The notes below the pieces were generated by a model, which ran no database searches, was not told where the DNA came from, and saw only the letters and a program-made list of their open reading frames with translations. From positions 122,017 to 186,016 of the forward strand of contig JAFGBF010000008.1 of assembly GCA_016933255.1 (NCBI GenBank): a stretch of 64,000 nt of DNA. Reading direction: 5' to 3'. The translations under genes were made by a program, and so were the position numbers. This document shows, one piece after another, positions 21,459 through 32,265 of the stretch (position 1 is the first letter of the stretch; each line of letters opens with the position of its first letter). Origin of the DNA: Candidatus Krumholzibacteriota bacterium. Its GTDB lineage: Bacteria > Krumholzibacteriota > Krumholzibacteriia > Krumholzibacteriales > Krumholzibacteriaceae.

Positions 21459-22925
21459 ATGGTTACCGAATACACTACTATCGGAGAAATAGCCGGTCCG
21501 CTTGTGCTTCTGACCGATGTCGATCACGCCACGTATGAAGAGCTGGTTGAGATAGAACTTCCATCGGGTGAACAGAGGCGCGGAAAGGTCCTCGAAGTCA
21601 ACCGCGACAGGGTACTAGTACAGATCTTCGAGGGGACCAGAGGGGTCGACATCTCTTCAACAAAGGTCCGTTTTCTCGGAAAGAGCCTGGAACTTGCGGT
21701 ATCTCCGGATATTCTGGGAAGGATATTCAACGGGCTGGGAAGCCCGATAGATGACGGGCCGAAGATCATTCCGGAAATGATGCTCGATATCAATGGAAAC
21801 CCGATCAATCCATACGCGAGAATATATCCGCAGGAGTTTATTCAGACGGGGATATCCTCTATCGACGGATTGAATACACTGGTCCGGGGGCAGAAGCTTC
21901 CGATCTTTTCGGGATTCGGTCTTCCTCATTCGGAACTGGCGGCGCAGATTGCGAGACAGGCGACTGTTCCAGGATCGGAATCTCCTTTTGCCATAGTATT
22001 TGCCGCCATGGGTATCACATTTGAGGAGGCAAATTATTTTATCCGTGATTTTCAGGAGACCGGTGCGATGGAAAGGGTAGTGCTCTTCATCAACCTGGCA
22101 AACGATCCGACGATCGAACGTATTGCGACTCCGCGTGCCGCGTTGACCGCTGCGGAGTATCTTGCCTTTGAGCGCGGTATGCATGTGCTTGTAATACTGA
22201 CCGATCTGACAAACTATTGCGAGGCGCTCAGGGAAGTATCGGTCGCGCGCAAGGAAATTCCCGGCCGGCGGGGGTATCCGGGATATCTTTATACAGACCT
22301 TTCGACGATCTATGAGCGTGCCGGGCTTCTCAAGGGGGACAAAGAAGGGGAAGTCAGGGAAGGCTCCATAACTCAGATACCTGTCCTCTCGATGCCTGAT
22401 GACGACAAGACTCATCCTATCCCGGACCTTACCGGTTATATCACCGAAGGTCAGATCATTCTTGACAGGAGCCTTCACCGCAAAGGGATATACCCCCCGG
22501 TCAATGTCCTTCCGAGCCTTTCGAGGCTTCGCGACAAAGGTATAGGCAAAGGGAGGACGAGGGAAGACCATTCGAATCTTGCCAATCAGCTCTTTTCCTC
22601 CTACGCCAAGAGCAAGGAAGTCGAGGAGCTTGCAGTTGTTCTCGGCGAAGCGGCTCTTACCGATACCGACAGATCATTCATGGCCCTCGGTGAGGAATTC
22701 GAGGACAAGTTCGTCCGGCAGGCTATTGACGAGAACAGGACTATAGAGGAGACGCTTTCGATCGGATGGGATCTGCTCAGTAAGATCCCCAGGGCGGAGA
22801 TCAAGCGGATCAGCGAGGAATATATCGACAAGTATCTGCCCGGGAACAAAGATATCGATGCCGGCGGCGAGACTGCCGGGAAGAAACCCGAGTCCGGCAG
22901 TGAGACTGCGGAGGAGCAGAGTTGA
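21459..22925 (+). CDS. ntpB: V-type ATP synthase subunit B
   Basis: [65 protein letters not shown]. Confidence 0.98.
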   Translation: MVTEYTTIGEIAGPLVLLTDVDHATYEELVEIELPSGEQRRGKVLEVNRDRVLVQIFEGTRGVDISSTKVRFLGKSLELAVSPDILGRIFNGLGSPIDDGPKIIPEMMLDINGNPINPYARIYPQEFIQTGISSIDGLNTLVRGQKLPIFSGFGLPHSELAAQIARQATVPGSESPFAIVFAAMGITFEEANYFIRDFQETGAMERVVLFINLANDPTIERIATPRAALTAAEYLAFERGMHVLVILTDLTNYCEALREVSVARKEIPGRRGYPGYLYTDLSTIYERAGLLKGDKEGEVREGSITQIPVLSMPDDDKTHPIPDLTGYITEGQIILDRSLHRKGIYPPVNVLPSLSRLRDKGIGKGRTREDHSNLANQLFSSYAKSKEVEELAVVLGEAALTDTDRSFMALGEEFEDKFVRQAIDENRTIEETLSIGWDLLSKIPRAEIKRISEEYIDKYLPGNKDIDAGGETAGKKPESGSETAEEQS

Positions 22926-23554
22926 AGCGTAAGGTCAATCCAAACAGGATGATGCTGCTCCGCCTCAAACGGAGGCTCGAGCTTGCCCGCAGAGGGCACA
23001 AGCTTCTGAAAAACAAGCAGGAAAAGCTGATGCAGAACTTCTTTTCCCTTGTGAAGGAGACGACTTTGCTTCGTAAGGTCGTTGAGAAAGAGTTTATGGA
23101 TATAGGAATGCATTATCTTTCGGGAAGGGCGATGACCGGAAGACAGGGGCTTGAAGACGCGCTGTCAGTTACCGACACCGAAGGGGAGCTGAAGATCGAC
23201 AGCAGATACGAGATGAGTATCGAGATCCCCGAGTTTGGATTTACTCTCCCTGAAAAGGATCCGGCTTTCAAACTGAATTCGACTTCCCCGGAGCTTGACA
23301 CTGCCTTCGAGAAACTCTTCAAATATTTTCCAGACCTGATAGAGCTGGCAGGAAAGGAAAATGCCCTTTTCAAAATGGCTGATGAACTGGAAAAGACAAG
23401 GCGCCGCGTCAACGCGCTGGAATATGTGTTGATACCGGACCTCTCCGGGACGATAAAAAATATAGAGAGTAAGTTGAGCGAGGCGGAGAGAGGTACGCAG
23501 ACAAGGCTGATGAAGATCAAGGATATGGTCCAGGCAAGAGAGGCCGAAGTCTGA
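22922..23554 (+). CDS. ntpD: V-type ATP synthase subunit D
   Basis: [54 protein letters not shown] start overlapping ntpB stop. Confidence 0.96.
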   Translation: MKRKVNPNRMMLLRLKRRLELARRGHKLLKNKQEKLMQNFFSLVKETTLLRKVVEKEFMDIGMHYLSGRAMTGRQGLEDALSVTDTEGELKIDSRYEMSIEIPEFGFTLPEKDPAFKLNSTSPELDTAFEKLFKYFPDLIELAGKENALFKMADELEKTRRRVNALEYVLIPDLSGTIKNIESKLSEAERGTQTRLMKIKDMVQAREAEV

Positions 23555-23610
23555 TAACGCGTTCGCTTGAACTTCCTTTCGGGTCTTTCCCTTTGAGGGA
23601 TGGTCCGCCC

Positions 23611-23639
23611 TTGACAGTAAAGAGAACCGGGAGTATATT
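23611..23639 (+). promoter_or_regulatory. Sigma70-like promoter P1 upstream of the TonB-dependent receptor
   Basis: TTGACA (23611-23616), 17-nt spacer, TATATT (23634-23639). Confidence 0.6.
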
Positions 23640-23751
23640 ACAGTAGAGTTGGCCCGAGGCTCTCTGGAGACCCCACCCGGTTTATTATCCTTATTCAAGA
23701 TCCGTTGGTAACGTGCCTTTAGCATTTTTTGCCGGCTTCCGGGCAATTTGT

Positions 23752-23780
23752 TTGACAGGAAAAGAGCGGGTAATTATATT
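23752..23780 (+). promoter_or_regulatory. Sigma70-like promoter P2 upstream of the TonB-dependent receptor
   Basis: TTGACA (23752-23757), 17-nt spacer, TTATAT (23775-23780). Confidence 0.5.
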
Positions 23781-23908
23781 AACGGCGAGGAGTAACGAAG
23801 AGTTCTGCGATACGAAAAGTAAAAAATACTGTGCTGGTGAGCTTTCGGTGGAGACCGGAATGCGGTTTATTGTGTATGACATATGTGGATCTGGCAAGGA
23901 GTGGTGAG

Positions 23909-26900
23909 ATGAAAGGCCGTTCAGGTATAAGTTTTATATTGATGGTACTGCTGCCGGTTTTTGTCCTTGCGGTGTGTAGTTCAGATGCTTATGCACAGTC
24001 GGGAAAAATCTCGGGAAAGGTCATCGTCGCGGAGACGGGTATTCCTCTTCCGTATGCCAATGTAATTCTTGTAGGGACGACTATGGGCGGAATGACGTTG
24101 ACTGACGGAACCTTCCTTATAGCCGGTGTCCCCCCGGGCACTTATACCGTCAAAGTGATGATGATGGGATACAAGATCGAGGAAAAGGCCGGCGTGAGGG
24201 TGGATCCCAGCCAGACATCCAGGGTCGAATTCCAGCTGACAGAACAGATCGTAGGCGAGACTCAGGAGATCCTCGTGGAAGCCGAGCAGAAACTCGTCCA
24301 GGTAAAAGACAGCGATGTAAAACACACAGTCACGAGTGACGAACTCAAGGATCTCCCGGTCGATGATGTCGTAGAGGCCCTGGCTCTTAAAGGCGGAATA
24401 GTCAAGACCGGAGATGACCTGCATGTAAGAGGCGGCCGTTCGGGTGAGGTGCAGTTCCAGATAGATGGTGTGCCTGTAGATGATCCGCTCGGTGGAGGGA
24501 TGATATCGGTAGGGCTTCTCGGAACAGCCGACAGCGAGGTGATCACCGGCGGTATGGATGCCGAATATGGAAACGCCCAGTCTGCGATCGTAAAGCTCAG
24601 TACGAGGGAAGGCGGCAAGACATACGAGGGGCAGATCAGGTACATGACTGATGATTTCGGCCGTAAAGATAAGACATATACAAACTATGACAGGCTGAGC
24701 GTAGGTTTCGGCGGGCCGATGCCGATGCTTAACGGGCTCACCTTCTATCTCTCCGGAGAGGTCTCCTTTACAGACGGGGAAAACTGGATGATCAACGAGA
24801 GAGAGGAACACACCTTTCTGAATGATTTCTTTAAATTCTCCGACCGCGCGAGCCATAACTATAATTTTCAGGGGAAACTAGCCTACTCGATCAAACCGGG
24901 GTTAAAGGTACTGGGTGAGGCGATCTACGGCCATGCCGTCAACAGGAATTACGCGCATAACTGGAACCTTGAAGGGTACGTGCAGAAGATATACCGTTTC
25001 ATGACACTGAGATTGAGCCGTGATTCATTCGCGGAAGATTCGAGGGCTTTCGGACAGTACGTCAGTTTCTATCACGGTGACTGGATCGACAAGGAACTTC
25101 CGCGAGTCTCGTATTATCCTTCATCTCTTGAAGCCCGGCGCAAGGTAATATATCCGATCGTCGTCTTTTCGAAGGTCAGGGACCCGGATAATCCCGAAGC
25201 TGGAGCCTTTGTCATACGCTATGACCAGTTCTATGCCCGTCTCGCGACTAATATCTACCAGCAGGAAGTCGAGATCATCTGGGATGAGGCTATAATCAAT
25301 GAAGCGGGCGTCGTCGAGAGTTATGAATCGAAACTTCTCTTTGAAGGTTTCCAGAACCCCGACAGCGAGTTCAGCCATTTCAGGGATGACTCGAGCTATG
25401 TCTATTTCAATTCGGCCAATAATATCACTACCAATGAGTCTGATAACCTTCAGCTGAAATTCGCTTTGAACCATAATATCTCTGAAGACGTACTCTATAC
25501 GATCAACCTTAGCAGGATCGAATTTAAATCTCTTACGGCGGTAAACGGCAAGAATCCGGAGGATTACAACACAGCCGGGCTGCCTGTGATCCTCCCGAGC
25601 GGATCATACCAGTTTACCGGGGTAAGCAATATCACCTATTACACAGACCCGGAATATCCTTATTATCTAACCAGTTACGACATGCCTTTTTACGGCGACA
25701 GGACAAGCATCACTTATATCCTGAAGACCGACATAACGTCGCAGCAGTGGAAAAATCATATGTTCAAGACTGGGCTGCAGTTCGTTTACAACGACCTGAA
25801 TAATGAGACTATAAACTTTCCAGGCAATCTCAGAAGGGATGAGGACGGAGTCACATTCACTCAGGGGACGAGCGACAACATATTCCACAACTACAATCCC
25901 GAGGCCTCGTTCTTTGTCCAGGACAAGTGGGAGTATGAGGGAATGGTCGTCAACGGCGGAGTCAGGGTCGATTATTTCTCTCCGGGAAACAACAATACTA
26001 TCGAGATCACGAGTTCCGAGATCGATCCCAATGTAGAAGAGCACAAATTTCAGCTGAGTCCGCGTCTCGGGTTCGCCTTTCCTATCACAGACAAGGACAA
26101 GTTCTATTTTCATTATGGAAGGTTTACACAGTGGCCCGCGAGGACCTTCCTCTTCCAGTCCCAGGAGCTTATCGGGGGCGCCGGTATTCTGGGCAATCCC
26201 GATCTGGACGAGGAGCTTACCATATCGTATCAGGCTGGTATTTCCCACCAGTTCTCGGAGAATGTAGCAGGAAACTTTGTCGTGTTTAACAAGGATATCT
26301 ATGGATTAATATCATCGACCCGCGTGACTGATGAGGATCTCGGAGTCACAGGGTTCAGATATATCAACAGGACCTACGCCAGTTCGCGCGGAGTCGAACT
26401 TGCTCTCAGCAAGCGTCTGACTCACTATATCGGCGGTGATATCTCATATACTCTCTCTTATGCCGATGGAGTGGCTTCGAACGCGAACTTCGGTATTTCA
26501 GCAGAGGGGCTGACGCATCTTCCTACTCAGGAGATGCCTCTGAACTGGGATCAGCGCCACACGCTTAACGTGACTGTCAGGCTGCAGGACAGGAATAACT
26601 GGGGAGCTACGATCGTATACAGCTACGGCAGCGGACTTCCCTGGACTCCTTTTGACCGCTACGCGAGGCGGCAGGACCCGATGGATGAGAACTCCAGGCG
26701 TCTTGAATCGACCCACACGATCAATCTTCAGGGAAGAAAGAAATTCAATATATACGGGCAGGAACTGACTCTCTTCTTTGAGGGAAGGAACCTTCTTGAT
26801 GAAGATATTCTCCAGCTCGGAGGGACCTCTCCCGGAGTATTTCCGAATATGGCAAACGCGACAATGGACGGCGGCTCATACCTTACTGAGACCGGGCTGT

Positions 26901-27022
26901 ACGGGGGAGCATACCTTCAGGACCTTGATGAGGACGGTATAGACGATTTTACACCTGTGAATGATCCTACGATCTGGGCCTCCCACAGGCAGTGGAGGAT
27001 CGGATTCGGTTTTGAATTTTAG
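23909..27022 (+). CDS. TonB-dependent receptor with N-terminal carboxypeptidase-regulatory-like domain
   Basis: Signal peptide MKGRSGISFILMVLLPVFVLAVCSSDAYAQ; GKVIVAETGIPLPYANVILVGTTMGGMTLTDGTFLIAGVPPGTYTVKVMMMGY; plug-like VRGGRSGEVQFQIDGVPVDDPL; C-terminal WRIGFGFEF. Start moved to ATG 23909. Confidence 0.93.
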   Translation: MKGRSGISFILMVLLPVFVLAVCSSDAYAQSGKISGKVIVAETGIPLPYANVILVGTTMGGMTLTDGTFLIAGVPPGTYTVKVMMMGYKIEEKAGVRVDPSQTSRVEFQLTEQIVGETQEILVEAEQKLVQVKDSDVKHTVTSDELKDLPVDDVVEALALKGGIVKTGDDLHVRGGRSGEVQFQIDGVPVDDPLGGGMISVGLLGTADSEVITGGMDAEYGNAQSAIVKLSTREGGKTYEGQIRYMTDDFGRKDKTYTNYDRLSVGFGGPMPMLNGLTFYLSGEVSFTDGENWMINEREEHTFLNDFFKFSDRASHNYNFQGKLAYSIKPGLKVLGEAIYGHAVNRNYAHNWNLEGYVQKIYRFMTLRLSRDSFAEDSRAFGQYVSFYHGDWIDKELPRVSYYPSSLEARRKVIYPIVVFSKVRDPDNPEAGAFVIRYDQFYARLATNIYQQEVEIIWDEAIINEAGVVESYESKLLFEGFQNPDSEFSHFRDDSSYVYFNSANNITTNESDNLQLKFALNHNISEDVLYTINLSRIEFKSLTAVNGKNPEDYNTAGLPVILPSGSYQFTGVSNITYYTDPEYPYYLTSYDMPFYGDRTSITYILKTDITSQQWKNHMFKTGLQFVYNDLNNETINFPGNLRRDEDGVTFTQGTSDNIFHNYNPEASFFVQDKWEYEGMVVNGGVRVDYFSPGNNNTIEITSSEIDPNVEEHKFQLSPRLGFAFPITDKDKFYFHYGRFTQWPARTFLFQSQELIGGAGILGNPDLDEELTISYQAGISHQFSENVAGNFVVFNKDIYGLISSTRVTDEDLGVTGFRYINRTYASSRGVELALSKRLTHYIGGDISYTLSYADGVASNANFGISAEGLTHLPTQEMPLNWDQRHTLNVTVRLQDRNNWGATIVYSYGSGLPWTPFDRYARRQDPMDENSRRLESTHTINLQGRKKFNIYGQELTLFFEGRNLLDEDILQLGGTSPGVFPNMANATMDGGSYLTETGLYGGAYLQDLDEDGIDDFTPVNDPTIWASHRQWRIGFGFEF

Positions 27023-27054
27023 ATCGAGGGACGTACGAAGTGGAGGTTCTTAAC

Positions 27055-29568
27055 ATGATGCGAAAAGGGAGTCTGTTCTTGGTGATGGTCCCACTTGCGG
27101 TTTCCCTGTTCTGTCCTCCTGCATTTGCCAGGGAGGATATTGCAGAATTGTCAGATAAGCTGAAAGAGATGGAGCGGATATGGGTTCTGGACGGGACAGG
27201 GATACATAATGTGGGAAATCTGCATATGCATGTCTGTAACTGGGGATGTTTCGGGTCTTATCCTGCCTCCAGATTTCCAACCGCCGAATTTCCATCAGCT
27301 CAGTGGCCCGCGAACTCGAGCGTCGAGTACCTCTACATTGCCGGCCTGTGGATAGGCGCGAAAAGGGGAGGCATACCGATCGTGTCGACGGCGGCGTATG
27401 AAATAGAATTCAGGCCTCCTGGCACAGAGGATCCTGTCGCGAAGATATACAGGGCATTCGAGGGGATCCAGGGCGGAGCGAGGCTCCCCGGCCCGGATGA
27501 CGATGACAAAGACGGGGTATCCGACGAGGATTGGCTCGATGGAGTCGATGAAGATGGCGACGGACAGATCGATGAGGACTTCGGGGCCATATCAAAGCAG
27601 ATGTTTACCTGCTGGTTTACCGATGACCACCCTCAGTCTGTGATCTCCAATCCGGAACATACTCCTATGCATCTTTTTGTCCGCCAGGAAAGTTATCAGT
27701 GGGAAGAGGAACAGTTCTATGATTTTGTCGGTGTGGAATATAAAGTAAAGAATTATGGAACGGATATCATAGAGGATATTTATGTCGGTTTCTTTGCCGA
27801 TGGTGATGCCGGTAAAAGGGACCGCGAGCAGTACTGGACAGATGACTGCACGGGATATATTGGAGACAGGGTCGAATGCGCGATGAGGGGGGACAACGAG
27901 GTACCGGTGAAGGTCAGTGTCGCCTACTTTTTTGATAAAGATGGTGATGACGGCGAGTGTACCGGTTATTTCGGTATCGTCTTCCTTGGACATGATACCG
28001 ATCCTCTCGGAGATACTGCCCCCCAGAAGGTCGGGATCACCTCATACCAGAACTTCTCCGGCGACCAGCCTTATGAGAACGGCGGAGATCCCGGCAATGA
28101 TTTCCAGCGGTATGAACTGATGAGCAAAGGTTCGCAGGACAAGCCCGGCGAGGTACCGAGGGATTACCGTATGTTGATGGCCACGGGGCCGTTCCTCGAA
28201 CTTCTTCCAGACAGTTCGATGATCCTTCAGGTAGCATTCGTATGCGGCGAGGGTCTCCAGGGGATGCTCGATGCAGCCGCGAGCGCCACATTGGCCTATC
28301 AGGGAAACTGGTTCAATGTCGACGGGAATCCGCAGACAGGTATAGAAGGCCGTGAGACTCCGGTCCCCGGTCCCGTTGCCAGTGTTGTAGAGGATTCCTG
28401 CTCGGTCGAGCGTACTGGCGACCCGATCAAATTCCTTTCCGCTATCAGGGGCCAGGTGATCTGGATCAACCTTGATTGCTTCGAAGAACTGGATCTTTAT
28501 AATGATACACATTGTTCAAAAGGGGATGCCGAGATCACTGATTTTATGACGGGGGTCAACGGCAAGGAGAAACAGATCAACTGGCTTGTCGGGTCAGCCC
28601 CGCCCCCACCTTCGATGAGGGTCATCCCCGGAGATAACAATATAGTCCTTCTCTGGGACAACTTCAGCGAAGTGACTCCTGACGTAAGCACGCTCGCTCT
28701 TGACTTTGAAGGGTTCAGGATATGGAGAGCCGATGGATGGGGAAGGCCTCTTGGCACCTCTGTCCTGAGCGGACCTTCAAGAGATCTCTGGCAGCTTCTC
28801 GAAGAGAGAGATGTCGTGAACGGCGTCAGTCCTGACATAGATTTCAAATATCCGATATCTGAAGTTAGAGATGACAGGCGCGGGTGGCAGTATGAGCCGC
28901 TTGCCAACCTCCCTAATAAAGATTCGTTCATACAGTTATTCGAGGAGAATGTGTGGTATTTTCCCCTCGACGATACGCTGCCGTGCCCTCCCGGTCTGAC
29001 GAGCCTTGAGTGCGACACACTTGAGGCGCTTGCAAGGTATAATCTCGGATTCGAGGGCGGATTGCAGTATTACAAGTTTATCGACAGAAGCGTCCATAAC
29101 GGTATGCACTATTTCTACAGTGTGACTGCCTTCGATCATCTGATATCCGGCGGCGTACCTGTAAGGCCGGACAAATATGGTGATCCGTCATCGAACTTTG
29201 TCTATACGAGGCCTGTTTCGGATAGTCAGGAAGCAGAAAACTTCGATGGTGACAAGGTCTATGTCGTTCCCAATCCCGCTACGGCAGAAACGATGTCTCC
29301 CTGGCAGCTCGAACCGAATATGGACGATCCTACCGGTGTGAAGGTAGAATTCAGAAATCTTCCTGAGGGAGAATGTACCGTAAGGATATTCACACTTTCA
29401 GGTGATCTGGTAGAAGAACTCTACCATAACAGCAGTGCCAGCGGAGGGACGCTTATCTGGGACCTTGTCTCGAGAAACGGACAGGATGTGACCAGCGGCG
29501 TCTATCTGTTTGCGGTTGAAAGCAGCAGGGTTGACAGGACTATTGGAAAATTTGTTATAATCAGGTAA
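27055..29568 (+). CDS. Large exported protein of unknown function with acidic Ca-binding-like repeats and FlgD/T9SS-type-A-like C-terminal domain
   Basis: Signal peptide; DDDDKDGVSDEDWLDGVDEDGDGQIDEDFG; C-terminus VYVVPNPATAE...CTVRIFTLSGDLVEELYHNSSASGGTLIWDLVSRNGQDVTSGVYLFAVESSRVDRTIGKFVIIR. Confidence 0.85.
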   Translation: MMRKGSLFLVMVPLAVSLFCPPAFAREDIAELSDKLKEMERIWVLDGTGIHNVGNLHMHVCNWGCFGSYPASRFPTAEFPSAQWPANSSVEYLYIAGLWIGAKRGGIPIVSTAAYEIEFRPPGTEDPVAKIYRAFEGIQGGARLPGPDDDDKDGVSDEDWLDGVDEDGDGQIDEDFGAISKQMFTCWFTDDHPQSVISNPEHTPMHLFVRQESYQWEEEQFYDFVGVEYKVKNYGTDIIEDIYVGFFADGDAGKRDREQYWTDDCTGYIGDRVECAMRGDNEVPVKVSVAYFFDKDGDDGECTGYFGIVFLGHDTDPLGDTAPQKVGITSYQNFSGDQPYENGGDPGNDFQRYELMSKGSQDKPGEVPRDYRMLMATGPFLELLPDSSMILQVAFVCGEGLQGMLDAAASATLAYQGNWFNVDGNPQTGIEGRETPVPGPVASVVEDSCSVERTGDPIKFLSAIRGQVIWINLDCFEELDLYNDTHCSKGDAEITDFMTGVNGKEKQINWLVGSAPPPPSMRVIPGDNNIVLLWDNFSEVTPDVSTLALDFEGFRIWRADGWGRPLGTSVLSGPSRDLWQLLEERDVVNGVSPDIDFKYPISEVRDDRRGWQYEPLANLPNKDSFIQLFEENVWYFPLDDTLPCPPGLTSLECDTLEALARYNLGFEGGLQYYKFIDRSVHNGMHYFYSVTAFDHLISGGVPVRPDKYGDPSSNFVYTRPVSDSQEAENFDGDKVYVVPNPATAETMSPWQLEPNMDDPTGVKVEFRNLPEGECTVRIFTLSGDLVEELYHNSSASGGTLIWDLVSRNGQDVTSGVYLFAVESSRVDRTIGKFVIIR

Positions 29569-29602
29569 TTTTTCAGCGTATTTACTCCCAGGAGGTCTGG
29601 TG

Positions 29603-30544
29603 ATGACGAGTAAGGTTTTAATCGGGTTCATGATTTTAATGGTTGTGCCTGTGATGCTCTTGGGGTCGACCAAGCCTTTTGAAAAGGTGGGGACTTACGC
29701 CGCTCCTTTTCTTAAGATCGGCCCCTCTGCAAGAGCTGCTGGTATGGGGAACGCATTCACAGCTGTGGCCGACGACGCGACAGCTATATACTGGAACCCG
29801 GCTGGGATGGTCGAGATAAACCGCACCCAGGTGACCTTGAACTCTACTGTCTGGCCTGCTGATATTGATATTTATTTCGTGGGAGCGGTCTTTACGACTC
29901 CGTACCTCCCCGGCACATTCGGGATCAGCGCCAGGGCATTGACAATGGACCCCCAGATAGAAAGAACGATATATATGCCCGAGGGGACAAAACGTTTCTT
30001 CGACGCGGGCGACATGTCGTTCGGCCTCTCATACGCTACATACTTTACCGATAAGTTCTCTGCAGGTTTTACAGGGCATTTTATACATATGGGGCTTGCC
30101 GATAAAAGCGTGGAGACGATGGCGTTCGATTTCGGCCTTCTTTACAGGATCGGTATCCATGGGATGAGACTCGGTATGATGATCCAGTCCCTTGGCGGCG
30201 AGGTCGATTTCGACGACCGCGCGTCAAAGCTGCCGACTCTCTTCAAAGTAGGCCTGAGTATGGACGCATACAGGAGAGGCATGCACGCGGTCCTCGCTTC
30301 CGGAGAGTTTTCGCATCCTTCCGATAACAAGGAGAGGATGAATGTCGGAATGGAGTATGTCTTCAACCAGTTCTTCTTTCTCAGATCCGGATATAATATC
30401 AATTACGACTCCCAGAAGCTTGCCTGGGGCGTAGGATTCAGAATAGATACAAGCCAGACTTCGGATCTTGGACTCGATTATGCCTGGGAGGATCTTGATT
30501 ACCTGGGATCGACCCACCGGGTTACCCTCAACTTCAGTTATTAG
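29603..30544 (+). CDS. PorV/PorQ-like outer-membrane beta-barrel protein
   Basis: FLKIGPSARAAGMGNAFTAVADDATAIYWNPAGM signature; C-terminal aromatic LNFSY. Confidence 0.9.
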   Translation: MTSKVLIGFMILMVVPVMLLGSTKPFEKVGTYAAPFLKIGPSARAAGMGNAFTAVADDATAIYWNPAGMVEINRTQVTLNSTVWPADIDIYFVGAVFTTPYLPGTFGISARALTMDPQIERTIYMPEGTKRFFDAGDMSFGLSYATYFTDKFSAGFTGHFIHMGLADKSVETMAFDFGLLYRIGIHGMRLGMMIQSLGGEVDFDDRASKLPTLFKVGLSMDAYRRGMHAVLASGEFSHPSDNKERMNVGMEYVFNQFFFLRSGYNINYDSQKLAWGVGFRIDTSQTSDLGLDYAWEDLDYLGSTHRVTLNFSY

Positions 30545-30579
30545 GGGTGGTGAAGAGGTAGAAATCGCCTCGGGTTGAT

Positions 30580-32094
30580 ATGAGAAGAAATCTTAATCCG
30601 GTGATGGTCTTTTTGGTGGTTCTGGGCGCGCTTTCAGGTTTGGCCCAGGGCGGACCCCTGATAGGCGAGGGTGATTTCGAGTTCTATCTTGATGCCGGTT
30701 CACTTCCTCTCGGCGGGGAAAAGGTCCTTGAGATCTTCCAGATAGCTGTTCCCGTAAAAGAGATCAGATACGAAAAGAAAGACGGCAGTTTCGAAGCTGT
30801 CGTCTCTGTTTATCTGGCGGTCAGTCGAGGTGGCGATAAAATATATGAAAAACGTTTGATGATACGTGATTCGAGGGGAGCGGCCCCTTCAGCCTCCGAT
30901 CTGGCATCTTTCCTTTATATAGCCGATTCCTGTTCTGTCGATCCGGATATATACAGCTTGACGGTGAGGCTTGAAGACCTCAACAGGAAAAAGAAGACCC
31001 TGCTCGGCGCCCTGAGAAAAAAACACAACTATTCACTTATCGAGGATCAGATAATAGATATCAAGCCTTTTGAAAAGGACAGGATCGTTCTGAGCGATCC
31101 TTTTCTTCTCTGGGGAAAGGATACGACCGGCAGATTCATTCCCAATCCGATGAGTGTTTACGGCCTCAAGAATGATACGCTTACTGTCTTTACCCAGGCG
31201 AGGCTTCCGGATGGTTCTGAAAGTAAAGAGCTCGATGTCTTTGTAACGGTGCTTGACAGCAGGGGTGCGCTGATCGATTCTCTTGAATTTATCTCTCCTG
31301 TCATCGGCGGGAGGTCTTCGATCCTCGGCCGTTTTGATGTCAATACCTGGGAAGCTGGCGGATACAGAGTGAATATTGAAGTATCCGGAGGCCCGGGTCT
31401 GTACAGGATGACCGGGAAGGATTTCAATGTCGCATGGGAGCTTCTGAACTGGCAGAGGCCGAGAAGGGATATTCTTGGAGAGGCGAGGATCATCTTCAAT
31501 GATTTCGAGTACGAGGAATTCAGAAGCGCCAGTATAGGCGAACAGGAAACGATACTTGCCGAATTCTGGAAGAATCTCGATCCGACCCCGCATACTGCTG
31601 TCAATGAAAGCTACGATATGTTCACCGAGAGGGTGGGATACGCCAATTCGCATTTCAGTGACCACCGCAAAGGGGCTTTGACTGACAGGGGACAGATCTA
31701 TATCAGGTTCGGTCCTCCGGAAGAGATAGTCGAAGAATCTGTGCCGTTTAACAGGACAGATGTCAACGAAGTGATCGATAAACTGGATGACCAGTACAAG
31801 GTCGTTATCCATAATACATTCAAGGGGCCGGGAACGGATGTTGCGAGTTTTTACGATCTGACCGACAGCCGTTCGAAAATATTCAGGGGCGGGGGGATGG
31901 ATACCGGCGGATACCAGCTGTGGGTCTACTCTTTCAAGGGCAGACCGCTGTTCGAGAGAGATGATCTGATGTCGATAAACTCGGGATTGAGGTTTCTCTT
32001 TATTGATAAGGCCGGGGTAGGTTCCTATGTCCTCGTCGGCACTTCCGACGAATTTAAAGATGAATCGCGCGGTTCAAGTTCAATAATGGAATAG
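30580..32094 (+). CDS. GWxTD domain-containing exported protein
   Basis: FWKNLDPTPHTAVNESYDMFTERVGYANSHFSDHRKGALTDRGQIYIRFGPPEEI; signal peptide. Confidence 0.88.
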   Translation: MRRNLNPVMVFLVVLGALSGLAQGGPLIGEGDFEFYLDAGSLPLGGEKVLEIFQIAVPVKEIRYEKKDGSFEAVVSVYLAVSRGGDKIYEKRLMIRDSRGAAPSASDLASFLYIADSCSVDPDIYSLTVRLEDLNRKKKTLLGALRKKHNYSLIEDQIIDIKPFEKDRIVLSDPFLLWGKDTTGRFIPNPMSVYGLKNDTLTVFTQARLPDGSESKELDVFVTVLDSRGALIDSLEFISPVIGGRSSILGRFDVNTWEAGGYRVNIEVSGGPGLYRMTGKDFNVAWELLNWQRPRRDILGEARIIFNDFEYEEFRSASIGEQETILAEFWKNLDPTPHTAVNESYDMFTERVGYANSHFSDHRKGALTDRGQIYIRFGPPEEIVEESVPFNRTDVNEVIDKLDDQYKVVIHNTFKGPGTDVASFYDLTDSRSKIFRGGGMDTGGYQLWVYSFKGRPLFERDDLMSINSGLRFLFIDKAGVGSYVLVGTSDEFKDESRGSSSIME

Positions 32095-32128
32095 GTTAAA
32101 GTGGTGAAATACACTCTGGAATTTTTGG

Positions 32129-32157
32129 TTGACAATGATGTTGGCATCAAGTATTTT
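32129..32157 (+). promoter_or_regulatory. Sigma70-like promoter upstream of exbB
   Basis: TTGACA (32129-32134), 17-nt spacer, TATTTT (32152-32157). Confidence 0.5.
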
Positions 32158-32265
32158 ACTGCCGTCAAGAGAGATTGGAATTAATAGTCCGTAGTCAATT
32201 GAGATCCGTAATTCACCGGATGTCGTTATCGTTTTAATCCGTTTTGTGTAGAAGGAGCATGTCGT

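Noticed and set aside
21657-22571. 304-aa minus-strand ORF opposite ntpB
   Set aside because: Antisense to the conserved ATPase B subunit; composition typical of a shadow frame.
23713-23907. 64-aa + strand ORF upstream of the TonB receptor
   Set aside because: Overlaps promoter P2 and has no convincing SD or motif.
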